Origin: Nocardia pseudobrasiliensis NBRC 108224
GTDB lineage: Bacteria; Actinomycetota; Actinomycetes; Mycobacteriales; Mycobacteriaceae
Length of the DNA: 64,000 bases
Direction: 5' to 3'
Assembly: GCF_001613105.1 (NCBI RefSeq)
Contig: NZ_BDBS01000032.1
Coordinates: 62,001 to 126,000, forward strand
Shown: piece after piece, positions 25,389 to 32,446 of the stretch
Layout: each line of letters begins with the position of its first letter
Numbering within the stretch: the first letter of the stretch is position 1
Program-made: the position numbers and the translations under genes
The notes under the pieces: generated by a model
What the model saw: the letters and a program-made list of their open reading frames with translations, nothing else
What the model was told of the DNA's origin: nothing
The model's database searches: none

Positions 25389-26815
25389 CGAATTCGCTGC
25401 CGAGGCTCCCCGGAGGTCGACTCCGGGGAGCCTTTGTTTTCACCACCGACGGCCAGCAGCACCAGCGCGATGATGGTCACGGTGACCGCCGCGGCCACGA
25501 CGGTCGCGAGCGTGATCAGCGCGGGCAGCGTGCCGACCAGCGTCAGCGCGAGCGCGACCTCGACCGCGAGTCCGATCCAGGTGACGACCGCCGGTGCGGT
25601 GCGATCCACCGCGATCGCCGACAACAGCGCCCCCTGCAGCAGCGCCAGCAACGCCCCGTCGAGGGCGAACAACCACAGCAGTCCCTCGATCGGCGCGTAG
25701 TCCCGTCCCGCGAAAAGCGATGCCAGCGGCGCGAATACGGCCGCTCCCACCACGGCCACCACCCCCACGGCCGACAAAACCCCCAGCGCGTCACGCACGG
25801 CCCGCGCCGAATGCTGCGGCTGCGCCATCCGCGGATACAGCACCACCCCCACCGCCTGCGGCAACCAGAACGCGATCTTGGTGGCAATGGCCCCCAACGC
25901 ATACCGACTGGCATCCGCATCCGCCAGAACCACCCGAGCCACCAGCAGATCCGCCGAAGACAACGCCATCAACGCCGCCTGCACCTGCGCCGCGCGCAAC
26001 ACCGCCCACACCCCACCGGCCTTGGCCGAGATGAACACCCGATCGGGGACAACAACTTCCGCCGCGGAAGCTTCCGATTCGGGGGCCGCACTTCCTGCCG
26101 AAAGAGTTTCCCATTCGGGGGCCGCACTTCCCGCCGAGGAAGTTTCCGATTCGGAGCGCTCGACTTTCGCCGAGGTCGGTCGCGGTTCGGGCGGTGCGCC
26201 CCACGCAGAGGTATTTCCCGTGCGGTTCGGCGGGATCGGTTCGGCGGAGGTGGCGTGGTAGGCGAAGGCTGTCGCGAGGGCCAGGCCCGCGGCGGCGGAC
26301 CAGAGGGCGGGGGCCGCACCCGCACCCGCGGCGAGGGCGATCAAGGCGGGGGCGGCGCGTAGGACGCCATTGGCGCCGAGAATTGTTGCGAGGGCGCGGA
26401 AGCGGTGGGCGCCCTGGAGGATGCCCTGTTCGGTGGAGAGCACGACCAGGCCGGGGGCCGAGATCAGGGCGCCCGCCGCGGCGGCGACGCTGACGTGCAG
26501 GGTGGTGGCGACCAGCGGGATCAGCGCCGCGGCGGCCGAGGCGACGATCAGGGCGCAGCGCCGGCCGAGGGCGCGGGCCGCGGCGACCGAGGCGCCGTGC
26601 ACGATCTGGCGGGCCACCACATTCTGCAGGGCCATGGCCGGGACCGCGCACAGGGTCTGCGCGGCGAGCAGGCTCGCGAATTCGCTGTAGCCCGCGACGC
26701 CCAGCCAGCGTCCGGCGAGCAGTTGCAGCAGGTATCCGGCCACATTGGCGATCATGGCCCCCGCCGTCACCAGGGTCAGATCCGCGACCACGGGTAGACG
26801 ACGTAAGGCAGGCAC
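25385..26815 (-). CDS. Wzx/MATE-like polysaccharide flippase family membrane protein
   Basis: 476 residues from the GTG at 26815. The open frame extends 131 codons upstream, but that part is antisense to the divergent gene. The protein has roughly 12 membrane helices with polysaccharide-biosynthesis features: a first helix GAMIANVAGYLLQLLAGRWL, an early YSEFASLLAAQ loop and a later TKIAFWLPQAVGVVLYPRM. Such proteins flip lipid-linked glycans. Between the two helical halves is a hydrophilic insert of about 60 residues with a 12-residue repeat (SAGSAAPE...) encoded by a 36-base tandem repeat. Surrounded by AftD, GT-C, GT4 and acyltransferase genes, it is a good candidate for exporting an envelope glycan precursor (inference). 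Confidence 0.78.
   Translation of the reverse strand: MPALRRLPVVADLTLVTAGAMIANVAGYLLQLLAGRWLGVAGYSEFASLLAAQTLCAVPAMALQNVVARQIVHGASVAAARALGRRCALIVASAAAALIPLVATTLHVSVAAAAGALISAPGLVVLSTEQGILQGAHRFRALATILGANGVLRAAPALIALAAGAGAAPALWSAAAGLALATAFAYHATSAEPIPPNRTGNTSAWGAPPEPRPTSAKVERSESETSSAGSAAPEWETLSAGSAAPESEASAAEVVVPDRVFISAKAGGVWAVLRAAQVQAALMALSSADLLVARVVLADADASRYALGAIATKIAFWLPQAVGVVLYPRMAQPQHSARAVRDALGVLSAVGVVAVVGAAVFAPLASLFAGRDYAPIEGLLWLFALDGALLALLQGALLSAIAVDRTAPAVVTWIGLAVEVALALTLVGTLPALITLATVVAAAVTVTIIALVLLAVGGENKGSPESTSGEPRQRIR
25403..25433 (+). terminator. Intrinsic terminator of the DUF3068 gene, inside the flippase coding end
   Basis: A perfect 13-base-pair stem (AGGCTCCCCGGAG paired with CTCCGGGGAGCCT) and a 5-base loop GTCGA are followed by TTTGTTTT on the plus strand. 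This is the best rho-independent terminator in the window. It lies wholly within the last codons of the minus-strand flippase gene. Confidence 0.9.
26072..26155. repeat. 36-bp tandem repeat in the flippase gene
   Basis: Units begin at 26072, 26108 and 26144 (TTCCGATTCGG/TTCCCATTCGG...), exactly 36 bases apart, with two complete units and a partial third. On the coding strand each unit adds 12 residues (SAGSAAPEWETL, SAGSAAPESEAS), so copy changes would keep the frame. Confidence 0.85.
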
Positions 26816-26863
26816 CCCGCCATGCTGCCACCTCGGCGCCGGGGGCACGTAGGGTGGCTGAGC

Positions 26864-28681
26864 GTGACCGAGACTGGCCGGAACGTCGGCGGGCTGCGGG
26901 ACCGGATCGTACCGGCCGCCTGGAGCCTCGCCCTGGCTCTGCTCGTGACCGGTCCGCTGCTCGGTCCGGGCTGTCTGCTGCTGCGCGATGCGGTCAGCAC
27001 GCCGCGGTCCTATCCGACCGATGCGGCGCTGGGGCTCGGCGACGCCGCCCCGCGCGCGGTACCGCAGGACGGCCTGTTGGCCGCGATCTCGCCGCTGCTC
27101 GACGGCGGTATCGCCGTGAAAGTGATTCTGGTGGCGGCACTGTGGGCCGCCGGTTGGGGCGCGGCCGCCCTGGCCCGTCGCCTGCTGGGCGTATCCCTCG
27201 GCCCCCAATTGGTCGCCGCCACCCTGGCGATCTGGAATCCCTATGTGGCCGAACGTCTCCTACAGGGCCATTGGAGCCTGCTCACCGGCTACGCCGCCCT
27301 GCCGTGGACCGCCTTGGCGGCCCGGCGAATTCGATCGTCCGGGATGGCCCACGGCGCGGATCGGGACGCATCCGAGATCACGAGCCGACCCGAATCGTTG
27401 CGTGGCTGGGCGACCCTGGCGAGTCTGATGGCCGTGGCCGGGCTGACACCGACGGGAGCGCTGCTGGCCGGACTGGTCACCCTCGTACTCGTCGGGAAGC
27501 GCCATATTGTCTGGACGCTGCCACTCTGGTTCGCGGCCTCCGCGCCCTGGCTGATCGCCACGGTCTTGTCCGGCGGCGGGGCCGAACCGTCGGATCCGGC
27601 CGGGATCACGGCCTTCGCCGCCCGGGCCGAACCCGGACTCGGGACGCTCGGCAGCCTGGCCGGGCTCGGGGGAATCTGGAATGCCGATGCCGTACCAGGT
27701 TCGCGGACAACGCTTTTCGCACTCGCGGCGACGGTGGTCCTGCTGGCGATCGTGGCGACCGGAATTCGGGGCGTGGCCGCGCCGGGTGATCCGGCGACAC
27801 GACGCGCGCGCCGGATGCTGCTGGTCATCGCCGTCGCGGCCATCGCACTGCCCGCACTGGGCGCCACCGGCTGGGGATTGCAGATCGGCGAATGGCTGGT
27901 GACCCGGGTCCCGGGTGCGGGACTGCTGCGCGATACCCAGAAATACGTGGCCCTGGCCGTACCCGCCTACACCCTCTGCGCGGCGGCGGGCTGCCGTGCC
28001 ATTGCCGCGACGATCCGCACGCGCGCCGCCGAGGTCGACGCATTACCGCTGATCGCAACGCTTTTCGTCGCCCTGCCGGTGGTGACGCTGCCGGATCTGG
28101 CCTGGGGCGTCGGCGCTGCGCTGCGGCCGGTGCACTACCCGCCCGCCTGGCAGCGCGTCGCCGCCGCGGTCGACGGGCCCGGCGATATCGCCGTGCTCCC
28201 GGCGGGCATGTTCCGCAAATTCCCCTTCAGCGGCCGGGTTCCGGTTCTCGACCCCGCGCCGCGCATGCTACCGCGCGATGTCCTGCAGACCGGCGAACTT
28301 CCGGTACGCGGGCGCATCGTCGCGGGCGAGGGCAGCCGCGCCCGCGAAGTGGAACAAATCCTGCTGCACGGTGGCAAACCGGCCGACCTCGCCGCGCGCG
28401 GCGTCGGCTGGGTGCTGGTGGAACATACGACCCCGGGCCCGCTCGGCGATTCCGCGAATACCCTGGCACACCTGAGTTCCCGCTATACCGACGGCGATCT
28501 CACGCTGTATCGAGTATCCGATCCGGCCGACGTCCGCGCCCCCGGCCACGCCGTCCACCGATACCTCGCCATCGCGGCGCATCTGCTCTGGGCCCTGCTG
28601 CTGCTCGCCGGACCGCTGGCACGACTGCTGACCCGGCGCGCCGAAACCCGCTCCGCGGAGGTCGAATCCGCGACAGGATGA
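26864..28681 (+). CDS. Large polytopic membrane protein, probable GT-C-like, Rv0226c-like
   Basis: 605 residues from the GTG at 26864; 48 bases separate it from the divergent flippase start. About 10-12 membrane helices fill the first 450 residues and an extracytoplasmic segment follows, with one last helix near the end. The stretch ATLAIWNPYVAERLLQGHWS, in an early loop, resembles GT-C lipid-dependent glycosyltransferases. No reaction can be assigned. Position corresponds to Rv0226c in M. tuberculosis. Its stop overlaps the start of the VOC gene (ATGA). Confidence 0.75.
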   Translation: MTETGRNVGGLRDRIVPAAWSLALALLVTGPLLGPGCLLLRDAVSTPRSYPTDAALGLGDAAPRAVPQDGLLAAISPLLDGGIAVKVILVAALWAAGWGAAALARRLLGVSLGPQLVAATLAIWNPYVAERLLQGHWSLLTGYAALPWTALAARRIRSSGMAHGADRDASEITSRPESLRGWATLASLMAVAGLTPTGALLAGLVTLVLVGKRHIVWTLPLWFAASAPWLIATVLSGGGAEPSDPAGITAFAARAEPGLGTLGSLAGLGGIWNADAVPGSRTTLFALAATVVLLAIVATGIRGVAAPGDPATRRARRMLLVIAVAAIALPALGATGWGLQIGEWLVTRVPGAGLLRDTQKYVALAVPAYTLCAAAGCRAIAATIRTRAAEVDALPLIATLFVALPVVTLPDLAWGVGAALRPVHYPPAWQRVAAAVDGPGDIAVLPAGMFRKFPFSGRVPVLDPAPRMLPRDVLQTGELPVRGRIVAGEGSRAREVEQILLHGGKPADLAARGVGWVLVEHTTPGPLGDSANTLAHLSSRYTDGDLTLYRVSDPADVRAPGHAVHRYLAIAAHLLWALLLLAGPLARLLTRRAETRSAEVESATG

Positions 28682-29520
28682 CCGGTATGCCGATGACGCT
28701 GCGCTCGATCGTCCTGGACACCACCGATACCCGTGTATCGGCCGAGTTCTACCGCAACCTGCTCGGCTGGGACTACATCCCCGAGGACGAACCGATCACC
28801 GACGCGAATCCGGAATGGCTCGCGCTGCGTAATCCCTACGGCGGACCTCGCCTGTCGTTCCAGCGGGTCGACAGGCTGCCCCGTTCGACCTGGCCGAAAA
28901 CCGAAGTACCGCAACAACTTCACCTGGATCTCATCGTCCCGGACCGCGCGGCACTGGCGAACGCGCACGAGCGCATCCTCACCCTGGGCGCACCCACGCT
29001 GCTCGACCGCACCGATCATCCCGACGAACCGCTGCGCGCCTACGCCGACCCCTCCGGACATCCGTTCTGCATCGTGGCCATCCGCGACTACCCGGCCGAA
29101 CAGGCCGGTCCCGCGCTGCGAGCGGTCGTCCTCGACACCACCGACCCCCGCGGTCTGGCCGAGTTCTACCGGAAGCTCACCGGCTACGACTACGCCCCGG
29201 GCGACGAACCGCCCGCCGCCGACGAGCCCGATCCGCCGACGTGGCGACGCCTGCTCGGCCCCGGCGGAATCCGCCTGGCATTCCAGCCCGTTCCGGAACT
29301 CCAGCGCTCGACCTGGCCGGAACCCGAAGTGCCGCAACAGCTTCATCTGGACTTCCAACTGCCGGACGTCGAACAGCTACGCGCGCACGACGATCGGGTA
29401 CTCGGCCTCGGCGCGATCCTGCTGCTCGACGAATTCGACGATCCGGTGGAACCGCTGTACGCCTACGCCGATCCGGCCGGACATCCGTTCTGCCTGTTCG
29501 TCATGCCACCCGATCGGTGA
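28678..29520 (+). CDS. Tandem VOC (glyoxalase-fold) protein
   Basis: 280 residues from the ATG at 28678, which overlaps the previous stop; ATGs 3 and 5 codons on are alternatives. It contains two complete vicinal-oxygen-chelate domains of about 135 residues (SIVLDTTDTRVSAEFYRNLL and AVVLDTTDPRGLAEFYRKLT). The halves are strikingly alike: RSTWPKTEVPQQLHLD against RSTWPEPEVPQQLHLD, and YADPSGHPFC against YADPAGHPFC. This argues for a recent internal duplication. Members act as lyases, dioxygenases or resistance proteins; no substrate is evident. It is an outsider among envelope genes. Its end overlaps the convergent GT4 gene by 20 bases. Confidence 0.85.
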   Translation: MTGMPMTLRSIVLDTTDTRVSAEFYRNLLGWDYIPEDEPITDANPEWLALRNPYGGPRLSFQRVDRLPRSTWPKTEVPQQLHLDLIVPDRAALANAHERILTLGAPTLLDRTDHPDEPLRAYADPSGHPFCIVAIRDYPAEQAGPALRAVVLDTTDPRGLAEFYRKLTGYDYAPGDEPPAADEPDPPTWRRLLGPGGIRLAFQPVPELQRSTWPEPEVPQQLHLDFQLPDVEQLRAHDDRVLGLGAILLLDEFDDPVEPLYAYADPAGHPFCLFVMPPDR

Positions 29521-30703
29521 CCGCGCGGCCGAGCACCAGGCCCGCGACGAATTCGCCGCGGCCGGCGGCGGCCAGTACCTCGTACACCCCGCCCGCCGTC
29601 TGCTCCCAGGAGAATTCGCGCGCCCGGATCCGGGCCTTCTCCCCCATCACCGCCCGCTCGCCGCCGTCGACGAGCAGTTCACCGACGGCCTCGGTGAGTT
29701 GGGCGACATCATCGACCAGCGTGCCGGTCACCCCGTCCACGATCGAATCGGTCAGCCCGCGCGAACTGCGATAGCCGACGGTCGGGACGCCGTGCTGGGC
29801 GGCCTCGATCACGGCCAGCCCCCATCCCTCCTTGCGGGACGGCAGCACATGCACCCAGGCGCGGGCGAGTAATTCGTGTTTGCGGCATTCGTCGACATGG
29901 CCGTGGAAGGTGACCGCGGCATCGATATCCAGTTCGCGCGCACGGGTTTTCAGATTGTCGGCCCACCAGCCGTCGCCGATCACATCCAGGCGGAGCCCGG
30001 GCGCTCGATGCCGCAGCCCGGCGACCACCGCCAGCGCGTCCTCGATCTGCTTGTGCGGCACCAGCCGCGACAGCACCACGATGCTGGGATGCGCGGTCCG
30101 GGTCGCCGCGGATCCGGTCGGGGCCTGCGCGGGAACGGGTTCGGCGCCGTTGCGCACCACGGCGATGCGCTGGCGGTCCACGCCGAGGGTCGCCAATTCC
30201 TCCGCCGAGGGCAGCGACACCGTCAGATATTGATTGCGCCGATGCACCCGCGGGGACAACCGCGATTCGATCCACCACCCGATCCGGCCCATCAATCGAC
30301 CGGCCACCGGCCACTGTTCGCGATGTCCGTGATGGACCAGCACGATCGCCGGGGCCCGGGTGGCCGCGCGGGCGAAGAAGGGGATGCCGTTCTGGGTGTC
30401 GACGACCGCGTCGGGCCGGATACCGCGCAGCGGACCGAATCCGAGCCGCCCCAGCGCGATGGCCGCCAGCGCCCGCGGATAGACGGTGAAGCGCCCGCCC
30501 GCACGGCTGATGTCGATACCGTCGACGCGCTCGCGCCGCGGCGCACCCGGATAGTGCGCGGTCCGCAGGGTCACCTTGATGCCGCGCGCGGCCAACCGCG
30601 CGCCGACCTGTTCCAGATAGCGTTCCGAACCGCCCCCCTGCGGATGTCCGGTATCGCGCCAGCAGAGCAACAGCACCTCACGCACTCTGCCGGGTTCGGA
30701 CAC
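29501..30703 (-). CDS. GT4-family glycosyltransferase, Rv0225-like
   Basis: 400 residues from a GTG at 30703. GT-B retaining glycosyltransferase: GGGSERYLEQVGARLAARG is the acceptor-side N-terminal loop, VVLSRLVPHKQIEDAL opens the second Rossmann half, and PSRKEGWGLAVIEAAQHGVP contains the E-x7-E motif that binds the sugar nucleotide. No signal or strong membrane helix is seen, so it works on the inner face of the membrane. Together with the methyltransferase, GT-C protein and flippase it suggests assembly of a lipid-linked glycan. The specific sugar is unknown. Confidence 0.88.
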   Translation of the reverse strand: MSEPGRVREVLLLCWRDTGHPQGGGSERYLEQVGARLAARGIKVTLRTAHYPGAPRRERVDGIDISRAGGRFTVYPRALAAIALGRLGFGPLRGIRPDAVVDTQNGIPFFARAATRAPAIVLVHHGHREQWPVAGRLMGRIGWWIESRLSPRVHRRNQYLTVSLPSAEELATLGVDRQRIAVVRNGAEPVPAQAPTGSAATRTAHPSIVVLSRLVPHKQIEDALAVVAGLRHRAPGLRLDVIGDGWWADNLKTRARELDIDAAVTFHGHVDECRKHELLARAWVHVLPSRKEGWGLAVIEAAQHGVPTVGYRSSRGLTDSIVDGVTGTLVDDVAQLTEAVGELLVDGGERAVMGEKARIRAREFSWEQTAGGVYEVLAAAGRGEFVAGLVLGRAVTDRVA

Positions 30704-30796
30704 GGCACAACTCCAGATGATCTAGGGACAAGTGGGTCCACCCTACAGCTTGGGCCGACGGGCTCCCGACGGACCGCTGTGCGAGACTGATTCGCC

Positions 30797-31570
30797 ATGC
30801 TTCGAGACCTTCCGCCGACAGTCTTCGCACGTCGGGCCACCCTGCGCCGATCACTGCGACTGCTGGGCAGTTTCCGTTTCGAGCAAACCGATCCGGGTCT
30901 GTTCTACGGCGGGATCGCCGCCGACACCCTGGATCTGGTCGCCGATTTCCATCGCGATCTGACCGGTCGCGATCTGTCGGGCACGACGGTGCTGGACGTG
31001 GGCGGCGGGCCCGGATACTTCGCCGATCGGTTCGCCGAGGCGGGCGCGCGCTACATTCCGGTCGAGCCGGATCCGACCGAAATGCACGCCGCGGGCCTCC
31101 GGGTGCCGGGCGCGGTGCGCGGCTCCGGGATGGCGCTGCCGTTTCGCGACGGCGCGGTCGATATCTGCCTCTCCTCCAATGTGGCCGAACATGTGCCGCG
31201 GCCGTGGCATATGGCCGAGGAGATGCTGCGGGTGACCAAACCCGGTGGGCTGATGGTGTTTTCCTACACCGTGTGGCTGGGTCCGTTCGGCGGACACGAA
31301 ACCGGGCCGTGGCATTATCTGGGCGGCGAATACGCGGCGCGACGCTATCGCCGCCGCACCGGCCGGGAACCCAAGAATCGTTTCGGCACATCGCTGTTCG
31401 TGGTCACCGCGGCGGCGGGCCTGCGCTGGGCGGAACGCCTCGGATCACGCGGCCGGGTGCTGGCCGCCTTCCCCCGATATCACCCCCGCTGGGCGTGGTG
31501 GCTGGTGCGCGTGCCCGGACTTCGTGAATTGCTGGTCAGCAACCTCGTCGTAGTGGTCGCCAAGCGGTGA
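30797..31570 (+). CDS. Class I SAM-dependent methyltransferase, Rv0224c-like
   Basis: 257 residues. The SAM-binding motif I VLDVGGGPGYFADRFAEAG is near residue 66, followed by the acidic motif II region VEPDPTEMH and a UbiE-like LSSNVAEHVPRPWHMAEEML. The C-terminus has a hydrophobic patch (WAWWLVRVPGLRELLVSNLV) that could touch the membrane. It diverges from the GT4 gene over 93 bases, as for Rv0224c/Rv0225. It probably methylates a glycan or lipid intermediate of the same pathway, but its target is unknown. Confidence 0.85.
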   Translation: MLRDLPPTVFARRATLRRSLRLLGSFRFEQTDPGLFYGGIAADTLDLVADFHRDLTGRDLSGTTVLDVGGGPGYFADRFAEAGARYIPVEPDPTEMHAAGLRVPGAVRGSGMALPFRDGAVDICLSSNVAEHVPRPWHMAEEMLRVTKPGGLMVFSYTVWLGPFGGHETGPWHYLGGEYAARRYRRRTGREPKNRFGTSLFVVTAAAGLRWAERLGSRGRVLAAFPRYHPRWAWWLVRVPGLRELLVSNLVVVVAKR

Positions 31571-31572
31571 CG

Positions 31573-31872
31573 CTAGCGCTCGAGTCGGCCGCGCCGCCAG
31601 GAGCGGCGGCCGCTGTGCGCGGGTTGTTCGCTCCAGGGTGGTTCCTGCATTGCCAGTCCGACTGTTTCGAGGGGGGTCAGCCCCACTCTGTCGGCCAGGG
31701 CACGCACCGCAGCAACCGCTTCCGCGGCCTGTAGCGCGGCCGCGGCCTGTTCGAGGGTGAGCGTGCGGCCGGGCAGGAAGGACACCACCCATCCACCCAT
31801 GCCGACACATCTCGCCTGATGTGGGGTCTGATCGCTGGTCATCAAGGACCGGCCGACCACTTGCACCGCCAT
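31573..31872 (-). CDS. Small orphan protein A, function unknown
   Basis: 99 residues from the ATG at 31872 with GGGGAG 8 bases before it. It is not recognised. The middle is a predicted alanine-rich helix (LEQAAAALQAAEAVAAVRAL) followed by LADRVGLTPLETVGLAMQ, and the tail is Arg-rich (RRSWRRGRLER), which may bind nucleic acid. Codon usage is GC-rich at third positions like real genes here. It ends 2 bases from the convergent methyltransferase stop. It belongs with orphan B upstream on the same strand; two inverted repeats lie between them. Confidence 0.6.
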   Translation of the reverse strand: MAVQVVGRSLMTSDQTPHQARCVGMGGWVVSFLPGRTLTLEQAAAALQAAEAVAAVRALADRVGLTPLETVGLAMQEPPWSEQPAHSGRRSWRRGRLER

Positions 31873-31951
31873 GACTCGGACTCCCCTGCGATTGCATTTG
31901 AAAAATCGAGCGGGCAAAGCAGATTGCTATAAGCATGCTCCGACGAGCCTC

Positions 31952-32010
31952 AGAACGCAATAGTGCGTTCTGCGAAAAGCGAACCGGGAGGTAGGATTTC
32001 GCGCTTTTCG
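31952..32010. promoter_or_regulatory. Two inverted repeats between orphan genes B and A
   Basis: AGAACGCA-ATAG-TGCGTTCT (31952-31971, perfect 8-base arms) is followed at once by CGAAAAGCG...CGCTTTTCG (31973-31981 and 32002-32010, 9-base arms, 20-base spacer). They could form an operator, an attenuator or a processed leader for orphan A. There is no clear T tract. Confidence 0.55.
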
Positions 32011-32043
32011 AATGCCGTGAATTAGCCGGTTTGCCGGATGTGC

Positions 32044-32238
32044 TCAGTTCTCCGGCATACGCACACGCAGGATGGCCTGGCGACCACGTTCGGACAGCAG
32101 GGGAGGATCGACGATGTCGACCGACCAACCCGGGGGCAGGACCGCTTGCAGGCGGCAGGCCGCGCGATGCAGTGGCGTGCTCGCTCCGGCATCGGACAAC
32201 GCGGGGACAAGGGGGGCGTCGAACTGCAGATCGGTCAT
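32044..32238 (-). CDS. Small orphan protein B, function unknown
   Basis: 64 residues from the ATG at 32238 (an ATG three codons earlier is also possible). It is not recognised. The product is acidic to neutral with LHRAACRLQAVLPPGWSVDI in the middle and ends ILRVRMPEN. It has no signal or membrane segment. Third codon positions are mostly G or C, as expected for a gene in this genome. It lies upstream of orphan A in the same direction, separated by 170 bases with strong inverted repeats. Probably lineage-specific. Confidence 0.5.
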   Translation of the reverse strand: MTDLQFDAPLVPALSDAGASTPLHRAACRLQAVLPPGWSVDIVDPPLLSERGRQAILRVRMPEN

Positions 32239-32400
32239 CCCAACCACCCATCTCTGTTATTCGGCCCGACGGGTCGCGGACGGACCAGAATCCGCGAGCA
32301 ACGGCGTGGCAATCAGTGCACTCGAATGGCCTAACTACCTGAAATCGAACTGGTCAGTCATGAGATGTAGAACACCCAGAATAGGGCACAGAATAAACGA

Positions 32401-32433
32401 CCGCCCGCACCGCGCGTGCAGCGGTGCGGGCGG
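32401..32433 (-). terminator. Terminator hairpin of pckG
   Basis: Perfect 13-base-pair stem (CCGCCCGCACCGC with GCGGTGCGGGCGG, 7-base loop), 14 bases after the pckG stop. Read on the minus strand it is followed by TCGTTTATTC, a weak T-rich run. Confidence 0.8.
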
Positions 32434-32446
32434 TCGGTGTCAACCC

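Noticed and set aside
27892..28677. Upstream extension of the VOC protein
   Set aside because: Shadow of the GT-C-like gene in another frame; VOC homology begins at the ATG at 28678.
31445..32251. 268-codon minus-strand frame spanning both orphan genes
   Set aside because: Different frame from the two small genes, Arg/Pro-rich, overlaps the methyltransferase antisense.
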